A stretch of 64,000 nucleotides of DNA. It comes from Anaerolineae bacterium (lineage in GTDB: Bacteria; Chloroflexota; Anaerolineae; Aggregatilineales; Aggregatilineaceae). Shown here piece after piece: positions 17,455-26,191 of this stretch; position 1 is the first letter of the stretch, and each line of letters begins with the position of its first letter. The notes under the pieces were generated by a model, which searched no databases, had not been told where the DNA came from, and was given only the letters and a program-made list of their open reading frames with translations. The position numbers and the translations under genes were made by a program. The stretch covers positions 29,475-93,474 of the forward strand of contig JAOSJP010000005.1 in NCBI GenBank assembly GCA_027494015.1, in the 5' to 3' direction.

Positions 17455-18558
17455 CTAGCGCGCCAGCAGCGCCCGGTAGACGGCGACTGTCTGCGCGGCG
17501 ACCTGCGCCTGGGTGTAGTGCGCCAGGACGCGCGTCCGCCCGCGCTGTCCCAGGGCATGGCGCAGATCGGACTCCGCTTGCAGGCGGCCTAGCGCGTCGG
17601 CCAGGGCCGCGCTGTCGCCTTCGGGGACGATCAGCCCGCCTTCGCCGGTCACGTCCGGAATCGCCCCGCTCGACGAGCCGACGACCGGCACGCCGCAGGC
17701 CATCGCCTCGACGATGACGCGGCCAAACTGCTCCTTCCAGTTGGGGCGCGTCAGGGAGGGCACGGCCAGCGCGTCAATGCGCCGGTAGAAGTCCGGCATC
17801 TGCGTCGAGGGCAGCGCGGCGAAGGTCACGCGCTCGGCAATGCCCAGCCGCCGCGCCTGGTCGGCCAGCGCCGCGCGCTGCGGCCCCTCGCCGATCACGT
17901 CGAGCCGCCACGCGCCATTCAGCCGGGCCAGCGCATCCAGCAGAATCGCGCCGCCCTTCTCCTCAACCAGCCGCCCCACAAAACCGACGACGAACGGCTC
18001 ACCCCTGCGCTGGCGCTCCGCTGGAAAAAACACGTCCGGGTCTACGCCAAACTGCGGGATGATCGCCAGCGGCCCGGCGTAGCCCTTCGCCCGCCAGACC
18101 TCCGCCGCGCTCTGCGTCCCGGCGATAGCGTAGTCCACCGTGCGCAGCACCCAGCGCTCGCCCAGGCGGAAGGGCAGCGGGTAGCGGCGGGCAATATTCT
18201 GCCACGAGAAGAACAGGGTCTGCGCCCCGGCCCGGCGCGCGTGCCACAGCGCGTGCCACGTGGCGAGGTTGTACGGCTCCTCGTCAATGTGCACGATGTC
18301 GGGGCGGAAGGCGCGCACTTCGCGCCCGAATTGCGGGTAATGGTGCAGGTGAAAGCTGCCATTGAAGCGGATCGGCGTGACTCGCAGATCGTAGCCGCTG
18401 ACGTGCGCCCGCTCCAGACGCAGCACGCCGCGCGCGGCGTCGCGCCAGCCTGGTGGCACGAGGACGCGCAGCGTCACGTCCGGCAGCGCCGCCATCTCTT
18501 CGAGCTTGCGCTGGTAGGCGCCGACAACGCACGCCTTGGACAGCATCAGGACACGCAT
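17455..18558 (-). CDS. GT4-family glycosyltransferase
   Basis: 367 residues with GT-B fold. The start MRVLMLSKACVVGAYQRKLE is a typical GT4 N-terminus. The C-terminal half has VVGFVGRLVEEKGGAILL, VPSLTRPNWKEQFGRVIVEA and ACGVPVVGSSSGAIPDV. EQFGRVIVEAMACG is the EX7E donor-binding region of retaining GT4 enzymes. It is cytoplasmic or peripheral membrane and likely adds a hexose from an NDP-sugar to a lipid or polysaccharide acceptor. The ATG at 18558 was preferred to one 33 bp upstream because it opens the first beta strand. It is flanked by repeats on both sides and probably monocistronic. Confidence 0.9.
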   Translation of the reverse strand: MRVLMLSKACVVGAYQRKLEEMAALPDVTLRVLVPPGWRDAARGVLRLERAHVSGYDLRVTPIRFNGSFHLHHYPQFGREVRAFRPDIVHIDEEPYNLATWHALWHARRAGAQTLFFSWQNIARRYPLPFRLGERWVLRTVDYAIAGTQSAAEVWRAKGYAGPLAIIPQFGVDPDVFFPAERQRRGEPFVVGFVGRLVEEKGGAILLDALARLNGAWRLDVIGEGPQRAALADQARRLGIAERVTFAALPSTQMPDFYRRIDALAVPSLTRPNWKEQFGRVIVEAMACGVPVVGSSSGAIPDVTGEGGLIVPEGDSAALADALGRLQAESDLRHALGQRGRTRVLAHYTQAQVAAQTVAVYRALLAR

Positions 18559-18635
18559 GGGCTGCTCGCCGGGAATGAGATCGCGCCCCAATCATGCCCC
18601 ATGTGCCGCGCCCCGTCAACGGCATGGGCGAGGCT

Positions 18636-18802
18636 GTGCGCGCAAAAGTTGACAGCGACTCGCTGGACGCGGGGATAGTGACCTCACCCCCAGCCTCGCC
18701 CCGCTCGGCTTGCCCCCTCTCCGTTGACGGAGAGGGGGCGGCGAGGCGCGCCAGCGCCGAGCGGGGGTGAGGTAAAGCTGGGCGCAGCAGAGCAGCGCCC
18801 GG
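18636..18802. repeat. Family A hairpin repeat, right end truncated
   Basis: It starts GTGCGCGCAAAAGTTGACAG and contains the shared core (18680-18775, centre CTCCGTTGACGGAG). It breaks off at GGGCGCAGCAGAGCAGCGCCC without the usual TTTTGC...CACC end. Confidence 0.75.
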
Positions 18803-18812
18803 CCTCAGAATA

Positions 18813-18844
18813 GACTTCCGAAGTTTTCGAAACCTTCGGAAGTC
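18813..18844. repeat. ACTTCCGAAG hairpin, dispersed
   Basis: GACTTCCGAAGTTTTCG pairs with CCTTCGGAAGTC. The same hairpin occurs at 41666-41697, where it is followed by TTTT, and 47888-47914. Here it lacks a T tract. Confidence 0.65.
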
Positions 18845-18936
18845 TGGTGCGTCGTATCGCGATACGCTCCTGCGAGACCTCACTGCCGCGCCGCGAGACC
18901 GGGAACGAGGCTGTTCGGCGGCGTCAAATGAGTCAC

Positions 18937-18966
18937 TTGACGTTAGCTGGCATCCTGCATTATGAT
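18937..18966 (+). promoter_or_regulatory. Sigma-70-type promoter of the sugar-uptake operon
   Basis: TTGACG (18937-18942) and TATGAT (18961-18966) are separated by 18 bp. The predicted start point falls at the beginning of the 24-bp palindrome at 18972-18995, so bound repressor would block initiation. It sits 44 bp upstream of the lacI-type gene. Confidence 0.72.
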
Positions 18967-18971
18967 GAGGG

Positions 18972-18995
18972 CGAAACGATTGCGCAATCGTTTCG
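18972..18995. promoter_or_regulatory. LacI-family operator (perfect 24-bp palindrome)
   Basis: CGAAACGATTGC is followed directly by its reverse complement GCAATCGTTTCG. A central CG with symmetric arms is typical of LacI/RbsR operators. Its position immediately after the -10 box and before the regulator start indicates autoregulation and control of the downstream rbs genes. No second copy is apparent upstream of the second lacI gene. Confidence 0.85.
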
Positions 18996-19009
18996 ATAGG
19001 TGAGGAGCT

Positions 19010-20014
19010 ATGACGACCATCCGCGATGTGGCCGAAGCAGCCCAGGTGTCCACGTCCACCGTGTCCCACGTCATCAACGGGACGCGCTATGTCAGCCCGG
19101 ACACCCGCCAGCGCGTGCTGCAAGCGATGGCCGACCTCAGTTACAGCCCCAACCGCCTGGCCCGCAGCCTGCGCAGCAGCCAGTCCATGACCCTGGGCGT
19201 GCTGCTGCCCAACAGCGCCAACCCCTATTTCGCCGAAATCCTGCTGGGCATTGAGGCGGCTTGCTTCGACCGGGGGTACAATATCATCCTGGGCAACGCC
19301 AACGACGACCGTGCCCGCGAGCTGGCCTACCTGGAGGTGCTCATCTCCCGCCAGGTGGATGGCATCCTGCTCATCTCGACCGGCGCTTATAACGAGTCCA
19401 TCGCGCTGCTGGCGGCGCACGGCAAGCCGGTGGTCATGGTGGATCGCTCGGCGGATATTCCGGCAGTGGACGAGCTATTCACGGCCAACAAAGAGGGCGG
19501 ACTGCTGGCAACGAGCTACCTGCTCAGCCTGGGTCATCAGCGCATCGGCTGCATCACCGGGCCATCGTTCCTGACGCCGAGCGCCGACCGGGTGACGGGC
19601 TACTACGAGGCGATGCACAGCGCCGGGCTGCCCATTGACCGGGCGCTCGTCGTGACCGGAGACTTCCAGCACGAGAGCGGCTACCAGGCCTGCCGCCAGC
19701 TTCTGGCGCTGGACGCCCGGCCAACGGCCATCTTCGCCTGTAATGATCTCATGGCGGTCGGCGCGCTGTGCGCCATTCACGAGGCCGGGCTGCGCGTGCC
19801 GGACGATATTTCGGTGGTCGGCTACGACGACATCCCGCTCGCTTCGTACACTGTGCCGCGTCTGACAACCATTGCTCAGCCCGCCCAGGAGCTTGGCCGC
19901 CTGGCCGTCGAGCGCCTGGTGGCGCGACTGCAAAAATCTGACAACATGCCGCCCGTGCAAGAGGCGCTGCCGGTCGCGCTGGTCGAGCGCGACTCGTGCC
20001 GGCGGCAGGCGTAA
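19010..20014 (+). CDS. LacI-family transcriptional regulator of the ribose-type operon
   Basis: 334 residues, the family's usual length. The helix-turn-helix is at residues 2-26 (TTIRDVAEAAQVSTSTVSHV), then the hinge helix near SPNRLARSLRSS and a periplasmic-binding-protein-like effector domain from about residue 60. GYDDIPLASYTVPRLTTIAQP is the conserved C-terminal segment. By context (rbsD and ABC genes downstream) it probably senses ribose or a related pentose and releases the operator just upstream. The start has GGTGAGGAGC seven bases before ATG. It is the first gene of the operon, with rbsD 15 bp downstream. Confidence 0.93.
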   Translation: MTTIRDVAEAAQVSTSTVSHVINGTRYVSPDTRQRVLQAMADLSYSPNRLARSLRSSQSMTLGVLLPNSANPYFAEILLGIEAACFDRGYNIILGNANDDRARELAYLEVLISRQVDGILLISTGAYNESIALLAAHGKPVVMVDRSADIPAVDELFTANKEGGLLATSYLLSLGHQRIGCITGPSFLTPSADRVTGYYEAMHSAGLPIDRALVVTGDFQHESGYQACRQLLALDARPTAIFACNDLMAVGALCAIHEAGLRVPDDISVVGYDDIPLASYTVPRLTTIAQPAQELGRLAVERLVARLQKSDNMPPVQEALPVALVERDSCRRQA

Positions 20015-20029
20015 GCGGAGACGGCGCTC

Positions 20030-20425
20030 ATGAAGAAGACGGCCCTGTTGAACCAACCGCTTTCGAGTGCCATCGCCGGGCTGGGCCACCTGGATACGCT
20101 GGTCATCGCCGACGCCGGGCTGCCTATCCCGCCGGCAACCCGGCGCATTGACCTGGCTGTGAGCCAGGGCATTCCGCCCTTCCTGGACGTGCTGCGGGCG
20201 GTGCTGGCCGAGATGCAGGTGCAGGGCGCGGTGATCGCCAGCGAGATGGCCAGCCACAGCCCGGCCATGCACGCGGCGCTGCTGGCCGCGCTGGGCAGCG
20301 TGCCAGTGACGGCCATCCCGCACGAGGAGTTCAAGGTGCGGACGGCGGCGGCGCGGGCAGTGGTGCGCACCGGCGAATTCACGCCTTATGCCAACGTGAT
20401 TTTGATCGCAGGAGTAACCTTTTGA
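20030..20425 (+). CDS. rbsD: D-ribose pyranase (RbsD)
   Basis: 131 residues, normal RbsD length. MKKTALLNQPLSSAIAGLGH carries the catalytic His of the LNxxLSxxIAxLGH motif, followed by IADAGLPIPP and C-terminal RTGEFTPYANVILIAGVTF. RbsD interconverts pyranose and furanose forms of ribose so that ribokinase can act. No ribokinase gene is present in the window. Its TGA overlaps the TTG start of the following permease. Confidence 0.95.
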   Translation: MKKTALLNQPLSSAIAGLGHLDTLVIADAGLPIPPATRRIDLAVSQGIPPFLDVLRAVLAEMQVQGAVIASEMASHSPAMHAALLAALGSVPVTAIPHEEFKVRTAAARAVVRTGEFTPYANVILIAGVTF

Positions 20426-21387
20426 TCGCGGCCAAGACCTTCCCCAAAGAGATCAACTGGCGCGCGTTCTTCCAGCGCTATGGTCTGTTGCTGTCGCTGA
20501 TTCTGCTGTGCATGGCCCTCAGCCTGGCCTCGGATCGCTTTCTGACCCGCAGCAATCTGCTCAACGTCCTGCGCCAGTCCTCGATCAACGGCATCATCTC
20601 GATCGGCATGATGCTGGTTATCCTGACGCGCGGCATTGACCTGTCGGTGGGGTCGGTGCTGGCGCTCTCGACAGTGATCGGCGTGGATATGCTCAAGAAC
20701 GAGGGGATGCCGGTGCTGCAGGCGATGGGCATCTGCCTGCTGGTGGGGGCCGCCGCCGGCGCGGTGAACGGCCTGCTGGTGAGCTGGCTGAACATCCCCC
20801 CGTTCATTGCCACGCTGGGCATGATGACCTTCGCGCGCGGCGCGGCCAAGTTCTACACCGACGGCCAGCCGATCAGCGGGCTGGACCAGCTTGGTCATGG
20901 CTTCCGTATGCTGGGCACCGCCGAGCCTTTGGGTATTCCCATGCCGATCATCGTCGCCGGGCTGGTGTTCCTGGCCGGGTATATCCTGCTCAACCATATT
21001 CCGTTCGGGCGCTACATCTTCGGCCTGGGCGATAACGAGGAGGCGGCCTACCTGTCGGGGCTGCCCGTGCGCCTGATCAAGATGTTCGTCTATGTGGCGG
21101 CGGGGGCGCTCTCCGCCCTGGCCGGGATCATCCTGGTCGGGCGGCTCAACTCCGCTCAGCCGACGGCAGGGGAGATGTACGAGTTCGACGCCATCGCCGC
21201 GGTGGTCGTGGGCGGCACCAGTTTTGACGGCGGCGAGGGGACGATCATGGGCACGTTGATCGGCGTGCTGATCATCGGCATCATTGACAACGGCCTGAAC
21301 CTGCTGGACGTTTCCTCGTTCTACCAGGACATCACCAAAGGAGCGGTCATCGCGCTGGCGCTGCTGCTCCATCGCGCCATTCGCTGA
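20422..21387 (+). CDS. rbsC: Ribose-type ABC transporter permease (RbsC)
   Basis: 321 residues with eight to ten hydrophobic segments. GIDLSVGSVLALSTVIGVDM and the LAGIILVGRLNSAQP region are family signatures of carbohydrate permeases of the CUT2 class. The start is TTG at 20422-20424, overlapping the rbsD stop (TTGA), with AGGAGTAACC upstream, so translation is probably coupled to rbsD. It works with rbsA and the rbsB-type receptor below. A second permease follows rbsA, so the transporter may contain a heterodimeric channel, or the locus may encode two alternative channels. Confidence 0.93.
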   Translation: MIAAKTFPKEINWRAFFQRYGLLLSLILLCMALSLASDRFLTRSNLLNVLRQSSINGIISIGMMLVILTRGIDLSVGSVLALSTVIGVDMLKNEGMPVLQAMGICLLVGAAAGAVNGLLVSWLNIPPFIATLGMMTFARGAAKFYTDGQPISGLDQLGHGFRMLGTAEPLGIPMPIIVAGLVFLAGYILLNHIPFGRYIFGLGDNEEAAYLSGLPVRLIKMFVYVAAGALSALAGIILVGRLNSAQPTAGEMYEFDAIAAVVVGGTSFDGGEGTIMGTLIGVLIIGIIDNGLNLLDVSSFYQDITKGAVIALALLLHRAIR

Positions 21388-21512
21388 CGTCAATGGGCGT
21401 CGCAGTGCCACGTGGCAGAAGGAGGTGCGCAATCTGCTATTCGCGCGTTCGTTGAGTTCACTCACGTATTCACTCGCCTGGCTGTATGGTGATTGGTTGG
21501 AGGGATAAAAAC

Positions 21513-23234
21513 ATGTTCCGTAAAAGCATCATGCTAGTGCTGGCTGCGCTGCTGGCGGTCTTTCCGCTGGCGGCGGTGAGCGCCCAGGACGAGCCGCTGA
21601 CCATCGGTCTGTCGCTGTCCACGCTCAACAACCCGTTCTTCGTCACCCTGCGCGACGGCGCGCAGGAGGCCGCCGCGGCGCAGGGCATCGAGCTGATCGT
21701 GCTCGACTCGCAGGACGACCCGGCGACCGAGGCGGCGAACATGGAAGACCTGATCGCCCAGGGGGTGGACGCCATCCTGGTCAACCCGACCGACGCCGAC
21801 GCCATCGTGCCCTCGATCCTGGCCGCAAACGCGGCAGGCATCCCGGTCTTCACCATTGACCGCGGGGCATCCGGCGGCGAAGTGGTCAGCCACATCGCTT
21901 CGGACAACGTGGCCGGTGGCCGCATGGCCGCCGCCTTCCTGTGCAATGCGCTGGGCGGGGCGGGCAAGGTCGTCGAGCTGGAAGGCATCGCCGGCACGTC
22001 GGCGGCGCGCGACCGGGGCGAAGGCTTCAACGCCTACATGAGCGAGAGCTGCTCCGGCGTGGAGATCGTCGCCCGCCAGACGGCCAACTTCAACCGCGCC
22101 GAGGGTCTGACCGTCTTCGAGAACATCCTGCAGGCGCAGGACACCATCAACGGCGTCTTCGCCCACAACGACGAGATGATCCTGGGCGCTATCGAGGCCG
22201 CGACTGCGGCAGGTCGCGCGGCGGACATCACCTTCGTCGGCTTCGACGCGGTGGATGACGCGGTGGCCGCGGTGAGCGCGGGCACGCTGGCCGCGACCGT
22301 CGCCCAGCAGCCCGCCCTGATGGGCGTGCTCGGCGTCGAGACGGCAGCGGCGTATCTGGGCGGCCAAGCTGTCCCGGCCTACATCCCGGTTGACCTGCGC
22401 CTGGTGCAGAAGCTGACGCTCGGCCTGTCGCTGTCCACGCTGAACAACCCGTTCTTCGTCACCCTGCGCGACGGCGCGCTCCAGGCAGCGGCGGAGCTTG
22501 GCCCAGTCGAAGTGGTCGTGCTCGACTCACAGGACGATCCGGCGACCGAAGCGGCGAACATGGAAGACCTGATCGCCCAGGGAGTGGACGCCATCCTGGT
22601 CAACCCGACCGACGCCGATGCCATCGTGCCCTCGATCCTGGCCGCGAACGCAGCGGGCATTCCGGTCTTCACCATTGACCGCGGGGCGTCCGGCGGCGAG
22701 GTGGTCAGCCACATCGCTTCGGACAACGTGGCCGGTGGCCGCATGGCCGCTGAGTTCCTGTGCAGCGCGCTGGGTGGCGCGGGCAAGGTCGTCGAGCTAG
22801 AGGGCATCGCCGGCACGTCGGCGGCGCGCGACCGGGGCGAGGGCTTCAACGCCTACATGAGCGAGAGCTGCTCCGGCGTGGAGATCGTCGCCCGCCAGAC
22901 GGCCAACTTCAACCGCGCCGAGGGCCTGACCGTCTTCGAGAACATCCTGCAGGCGCAGGACACCATCAACGGTGTCTTCGCCCACAACGACGAGATGATC
23001 CTGGGCGCGATTGAGGCCGCAACTGCGGCAGGTCGCGCGGCGGACATCGTCTTCGTCGGCTTCGACGCGGTGGATGACGCGGTGGCCGCGGTGAGCGCGG
23101 GCACCCTGGCCGCGACCGTCGCCCAGCAGCCCGCCCTGATGGGCGTGCTCGGCGTCGAGACGGCAGCGGCGTATCTGGGCGGCCAGGAAGTCGCAACCTA
23201 CATCCCGGTTGATCTGGCGCTCGTCACCGAGTAA
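21513..23234 (+). CDS. rbsB: Duplicated ribose-type substrate-binding protein (two RbsB domains in one chain)
   Basis: 573 residues, about twice the family length. A signal peptide (FRKSIMLVLAALLAVFPLAA, cleavage after VSA near residue 24) is followed by domain 1 (about 29-300) and domain 2 (about 301-573). Both begin with GLSLSTLNNPFFVTLRDGA, and both contain ILVNPTDADAIVPSILAANA and FTIDRGASGGEVVSHIASDN. By eye the domains are about 93 percent identical; the DNA copies are offset by 816 bp (272 codons) and differ at scattered, mostly synonymous sites. Each half is a complete CUT2-type receptor with a hinge. The scattered differences argue against a simple assembly duplication. The start has GGAGGGAT upstream. 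It lies between rbsC and rbsA. Confidence 0.93.
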   Translation: MFRKSIMLVLAALLAVFPLAAVSAQDEPLTIGLSLSTLNNPFFVTLRDGAQEAAAAQGIELIVLDSQDDPATEAANMEDLIAQGVDAILVNPTDADAIVPSILAANAAGIPVFTIDRGASGGEVVSHIASDNVAGGRMAAAFLCNALGGAGKVVELEGIAGTSAARDRGEGFNAYMSESCSGVEIVARQTANFNRAEGLTVFENILQAQDTINGVFAHNDEMILGAIEAATAAGRAADITFVGFDAVDDAVAAVSAGTLAATVAQQPALMGVLGVETAAAYLGGQAVPAYIPVDLRLVQKLTLGLSLSTLNNPFFVTLRDGALQAAAELGPVEVVVLDSQDDPATEAANMEDLIAQGVDAILVNPTDADAIVPSILAANAAGIPVFTIDRGASGGEVVSHIASDNVAGGRMAAEFLCSALGGAGKVVELEGIAGTSAARDRGEGFNAYMSESCSGVEIVARQTANFNRAEGLTVFENILQAQDTINGVFAHNDEMILGAIEAATAAGRAADIVFVGFDAVDDAVAAVSAGTLAATVAQQPALMGVLGVETAAAYLGGQEVATYIPVDLALVTE

Positions 23235-23299
23235 GCGACACGAGTGTGGGGCTGTGCAGGGGTGCGCTCCTGCACAGCCTTTTCACGTCAGCGAGCAGC

Positions 23300-24805
23300 A
23301 TGGACCACACACCGCTTTTACAGATGCGGGGCATCAGCAAGGCGTTCCCCGGCGTCCAGGCGCTTCAGAGCGTGGACCTGACCGTGCATCCCGGCGAGAT
23401 TCTGGCGCTGGTGGGCGAGAACGGCGCCGGCAAGAGCACGCTGATGAAGGTGCTCAACGGGATTTACGGGGCGGACGCCGGCGAGATCCTCTGGCAGGGC
23501 GAGGCAGTGACTATCCACTCGCCGCACGATGCCCAGCGCCTGGGCATCAGCATGATCCACCAGGAACTGGCGCTCATCCCCTACCTCGACGCCGGTAAGA
23601 ACATCTACCTGGGGCGCGAGCCAGCGGGCAGGCTGCCCGGCACGGTGGACTGGCGCAGCCTGTACCGCCAGGCGCAGACCGACCTCGACCGGCTTGGGCT
23701 GGAGGTGAGCGTGCGCACGCCGGTGCGCTTCTTCCCCCTCGCCCAGCAACAGATGATCGAGGTGGCCAAGGCGCTCTCGATGGACGCGCGCCTGATCGTC
23801 ATGGACGAGCCTACCTCGTCACTGACCGACCGCGAAGTGGAAACCTTGTTCGGCCAGATGCGCGCGCTGCGCGCCCAGGGCGTGGCCATCATCTTCATCT
23901 CGCACCGGCTGGAGGAAGTGCTGCACATCGCCGACCGGGTGACGGTGCTGCGCGACGGGCAGCTTGTCGGCACGCGCCCGGTGAGCGAGCTGAGCACCGA
24001 CGACATCATCCGCATGATGGTCGGGCGCGAGATGGGCCAGATTTTCGAGCGGCGCGCTACCCCGCCAGCCGACGGGGTAATCCTTGAGGTGCGCGGGCTG
24101 AGCCGGGGCGAGCGCGTGCGCGATGTCAGCTTCACGCTGCGCAAAGGCGAGATTCTGGGCGTGGCCGGGCTGGTCGGCGCAGGCCGCACCGAGCTGGCCG
24201 AAGCGATCTTCGGCGCGCGTCCAGCCACCGCCGGCACGATCCTGCTGGACGGGCAGCCTCTGCGCATCCGCCACCCGCAGGAGGCAATCCGCAACGGCAT
24301 CGGCTTCGTGCCGGAAGATCGCAAGCGCCAGGGGCTGTTCCTGCGTATGTCGGTGGCGGCGAACGTGGTCATGGCTGTGCTGCGCCGCCTGACGCGCGCG
24401 CTGTTCATTCGCTGGGCGCAGGTCGGGCAGATCACCGACGATTTCATCGGGCGGCTGGACATTCGCACGCCCTCGGCGGCGCAGCGCGTGCGCAACCTGA
24501 GCGGCGGCAACCAGCAGAAGGTGGTCATCGCCAAGTGGCTGACGCTCGACCCGAAGGTGCTCATCCTCGACGAGCCGACGCGCGGCATTGACGTGGGGGC
24601 CAAAGCGGAGATTTACCGGCTGATGAACCAGCTTGCCGAGCGCGGCGTGGGCATCTTGATGATCTCCTCCGAGCTACCCGAAGTGATGGGCATCAGCGAC
24701 CGCATCCTGGTCATGCACGAGGGGCGGCTGGCGGGCGTCTTCGACGCGCGCACTGCCACCGAAGACGCGCTGATGAACGCGGCGACGGGCATGAACGCGA
24801 GCTAG
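23300..24805 (+). CDS. rbsA: Ribose-type ABC transporter ATP-binding protein (RbsA)
   Basis: 501 residues with two ABC domains, as in RbsA. NBD1 has Walker A GENGAGKST (Lys45), Walker B LIVMDEPTSSLTD and a Q-rich LAQQQMIEVAKAL signature region. NBD2 has the degenerate Walker A GLVGAGRTELAEA that is normal for this family, LSGGNQQKVVIAKWL, and LILDEPTRGIDVGAKAEIY. It energises the CUT2 importer together with the permeases on either side. The ATG at 23300 opens the domain directly; an upstream in-frame ATG is less likely. Confidence 0.95.
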   Translation: MDHTPLLQMRGISKAFPGVQALQSVDLTVHPGEILALVGENGAGKSTLMKVLNGIYGADAGEILWQGEAVTIHSPHDAQRLGISMIHQELALIPYLDAGKNIYLGREPAGRLPGTVDWRSLYRQAQTDLDRLGLEVSVRTPVRFFPLAQQQMIEVAKALSMDARLIVMDEPTSSLTDREVETLFGQMRALRAQGVAIIFISHRLEEVLHIADRVTVLRDGQLVGTRPVSELSTDDIIRMMVGREMGQIFERRATPPADGVILEVRGLSRGERVRDVSFTLRKGEILGVAGLVGAGRTELAEAIFGARPATAGTILLDGQPLRIRHPQEAIRNGIGFVPEDRKRQGLFLRMSVAANVVMAVLRRLTRALFIRWAQVGQITDDFIGRLDIRTPSAAQRVRNLSGGNQQKVVIAKWLTLDPKVLILDEPTRGIDVGAKAEIYRLMNQLAERGVGILMISSELPEVMGISDRILVMHEGRLAGVFDARTATEDALMNAATGMNAS

Positions 24806-24861
24806 AGGTGTGATGAACTCTGTATGAGGGGGGAACCACGATGCTGGTGATCATCTGAACC

Positions 24862-24889
24862 CCACCCCCCCCCCCCCGGGGGGGGCGAA
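24862..24889. other. C/G homopolymer block, probable sequence artefact in a repeat
   Basis: A run of C interrupted by one A, then a run of G, sits between rbsA and the second permease where a CCCCATCCCC-type repeat would be expected. Homopolymers of this length in opposite blocks are unlike the rest of the window except at 53137-53192 and 53266-53279. Base counts here should not be trusted. Confidence 0.6.
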
Positions 24890-24918
24890 AGGGAGGGGAG
24901 GGAAGCGGGGAAAGCTGG

Positions 24919-25926
24919 ATGAGAGAGCGACTGATGAGCGCATTCACATCTGTTCCCTGGCAACAAACGCTCGCCAACGCGCTGCGGCGCAGCATCGTGC
25001 TGCTGGTGCTGGTGGGGCTGGCCCTCTATTTCGAGTCGGAGACCGGGCGCTTCCTCACCAAGCAGAACCTGACCAACGTGGCGCAGCAGAATGCGCACAT
25101 CGTCGTCGTGACGGTCGGCATGGCGCTGGTCATGCTCGGCGGCGGCATTGACCTGTCGGTTGGCTCGATTGCGGCGCTGGGCGGGGCGCTCTCGGCGGGG
25201 CTGGTCGTGCGCAGCGGTGTGCCGCTGGAGCTGAGCGTGATGGTGGCCCTGGCTGTGGGCTTCGGCCTGGGCCTGGTCAACGGCGCGCTGGTCGTGTTCG
25301 GCAAGCTGCCGCCCTTCGTCGCGACCCTCTCCATGATGGGCGTGGCGCGCGGGCTGATGCTGCTCTACACCAGCAAGAAGCCGATCTCCATCGCCAACGT
25401 GAATGCCTACACGTTCTGGGGGCGCGGCTCGGTCGCGCTGCCCCTGCTGGGCGATGTGCCCGCGCCGGTGCTGGTGGCGCTGCTCATCGTCGGCCTGGCG
25501 GTGCTGCTGCTCACCCAGACGCGCTTCGGGCTGCACGTCTACGCCATCGGCGGCAACGAAGAGACGGCTCGCCTGGCTGGGGTGCCCGTCAACCGCATCA
25601 AGCTGCTCACCTACGGCATCAGCGGGATGCTGGCGGCGCTGGCGGGGATGTTGCTCACCGCCCGGCTCTACTCGGCGCAGCCGCGCATCGGCGTGGGGCT
25701 GGAGCTGGAAGCCATCGCCTCGTCCGTGCTGGGTGGGGTCAGTCTGTTCGGCGGCGTGGGCAACATTCCCAGCGCGGTGATCGGCGCGCTGTTGATCGGC
25801 GAGCTGGGCAACGGCATGAACATGCTGCGCGTCGAGTCCTACCAGCAGGAGATGATCAAGGGTCTGGTGCTGGTGGCGGCGGTGACGGTGGACAGGTACA
25901 CCAAGCGGCTGGAGCGGCGCGGTTGA
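24919..25926 (+). CDS. Second ribose-type ABC transporter permease
   Basis: 335 residues, a CUT2 permease paralogous to the one at 20422-21387. It has GIDLSVGSIAALGGALSAGL, PPFVATLSMMGVARGLM and AIASSVLGGVSLFGGVGN. GGGGAAAG-type ribosome-site bases precede the ATG at 24919; a second in-frame ATG at 24934 is possible. Its position after rbsA suggests it belongs to the same transporter. In many CUT2 systems one permease gene is enough, so a second one points to a heterodimer or to alternative substrates. Confidence 0.92.
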   Translation: MRERLMSAFTSVPWQQTLANALRRSIVLLVLVGLALYFESETGRFLTKQNLTNVAQQNAHIVVVTVGMALVMLGGGIDLSVGSIAALGGALSAGLVVRSGVPLELSVMVALAVGFGLGLVNGALVVFGKLPPFVATLSMMGVARGLMLLYTSKKPISIANVNAYTFWGRGSVALPLLGDVPAPVLVALLIVGLAVLLLTQTRFGLHVYAIGGNEETARLAGVPVNRIKLLTYGISGMLAALAGMLLTARLYSAQPRIGVGLELEAIASSVLGGVSLFGGVGNIPSAVIGALLIGELGNGMNMLRVESYQQEMIKGLVLVAAVTVDRYTKRLERRG

Positions 25927-25929
25927 CGG

Positions 25930-26084
25930 CGCGCCCTGGTTTACCTCACCCCCGCTCGGCGCTGACGCGCCTCACCTCCCCCTCTCCGTTGACGGAGAGG
26001 GGGAAAGGCCGAGCGTAGCGAGGACAGGGGGTGAGGTCAATATCTCCACGTCAAGCAAGTCGCTGTCAACCTTTGCACACCCCC
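25930..26084. repeat. Family A hairpin repeat in reverse orientation
   Basis: It reads CCTGGTTTACCTCACCCCCG, then the core, and ends TCAAGCAAGTCGCTGTCAAC followed by CTTTGCACACCCC. That is the reverse complement of the left part of the array unit. It lies between the second permease and the second lacI promoter. Confidence 0.8.
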
Positions 26085-26099
26085 AACCGTTCCGCCGCC

Positions 26100-26129
26100 T
26101 TGACAGCGCCGCCGCGCCCGTGCTATGGT
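26100..26129 (+). promoter_or_regulatory. Sigma-70-type promoter of the second lacI gene
   Basis: A consensus TTGACA (26100-26105) and TATGGT (26124-26129) are separated by 18 bp, 63 bp upstream of the start at 26192. The 24-bp palindrome of the first operon is not repeated here. Confidence 0.65.
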
Positions 26130-26191
26130 AGCCGCGAGCGCCGCCAGGGTTCTCGGCGCGGCGGGCGCAGGCACGCGCCAGCAGGAACAGC

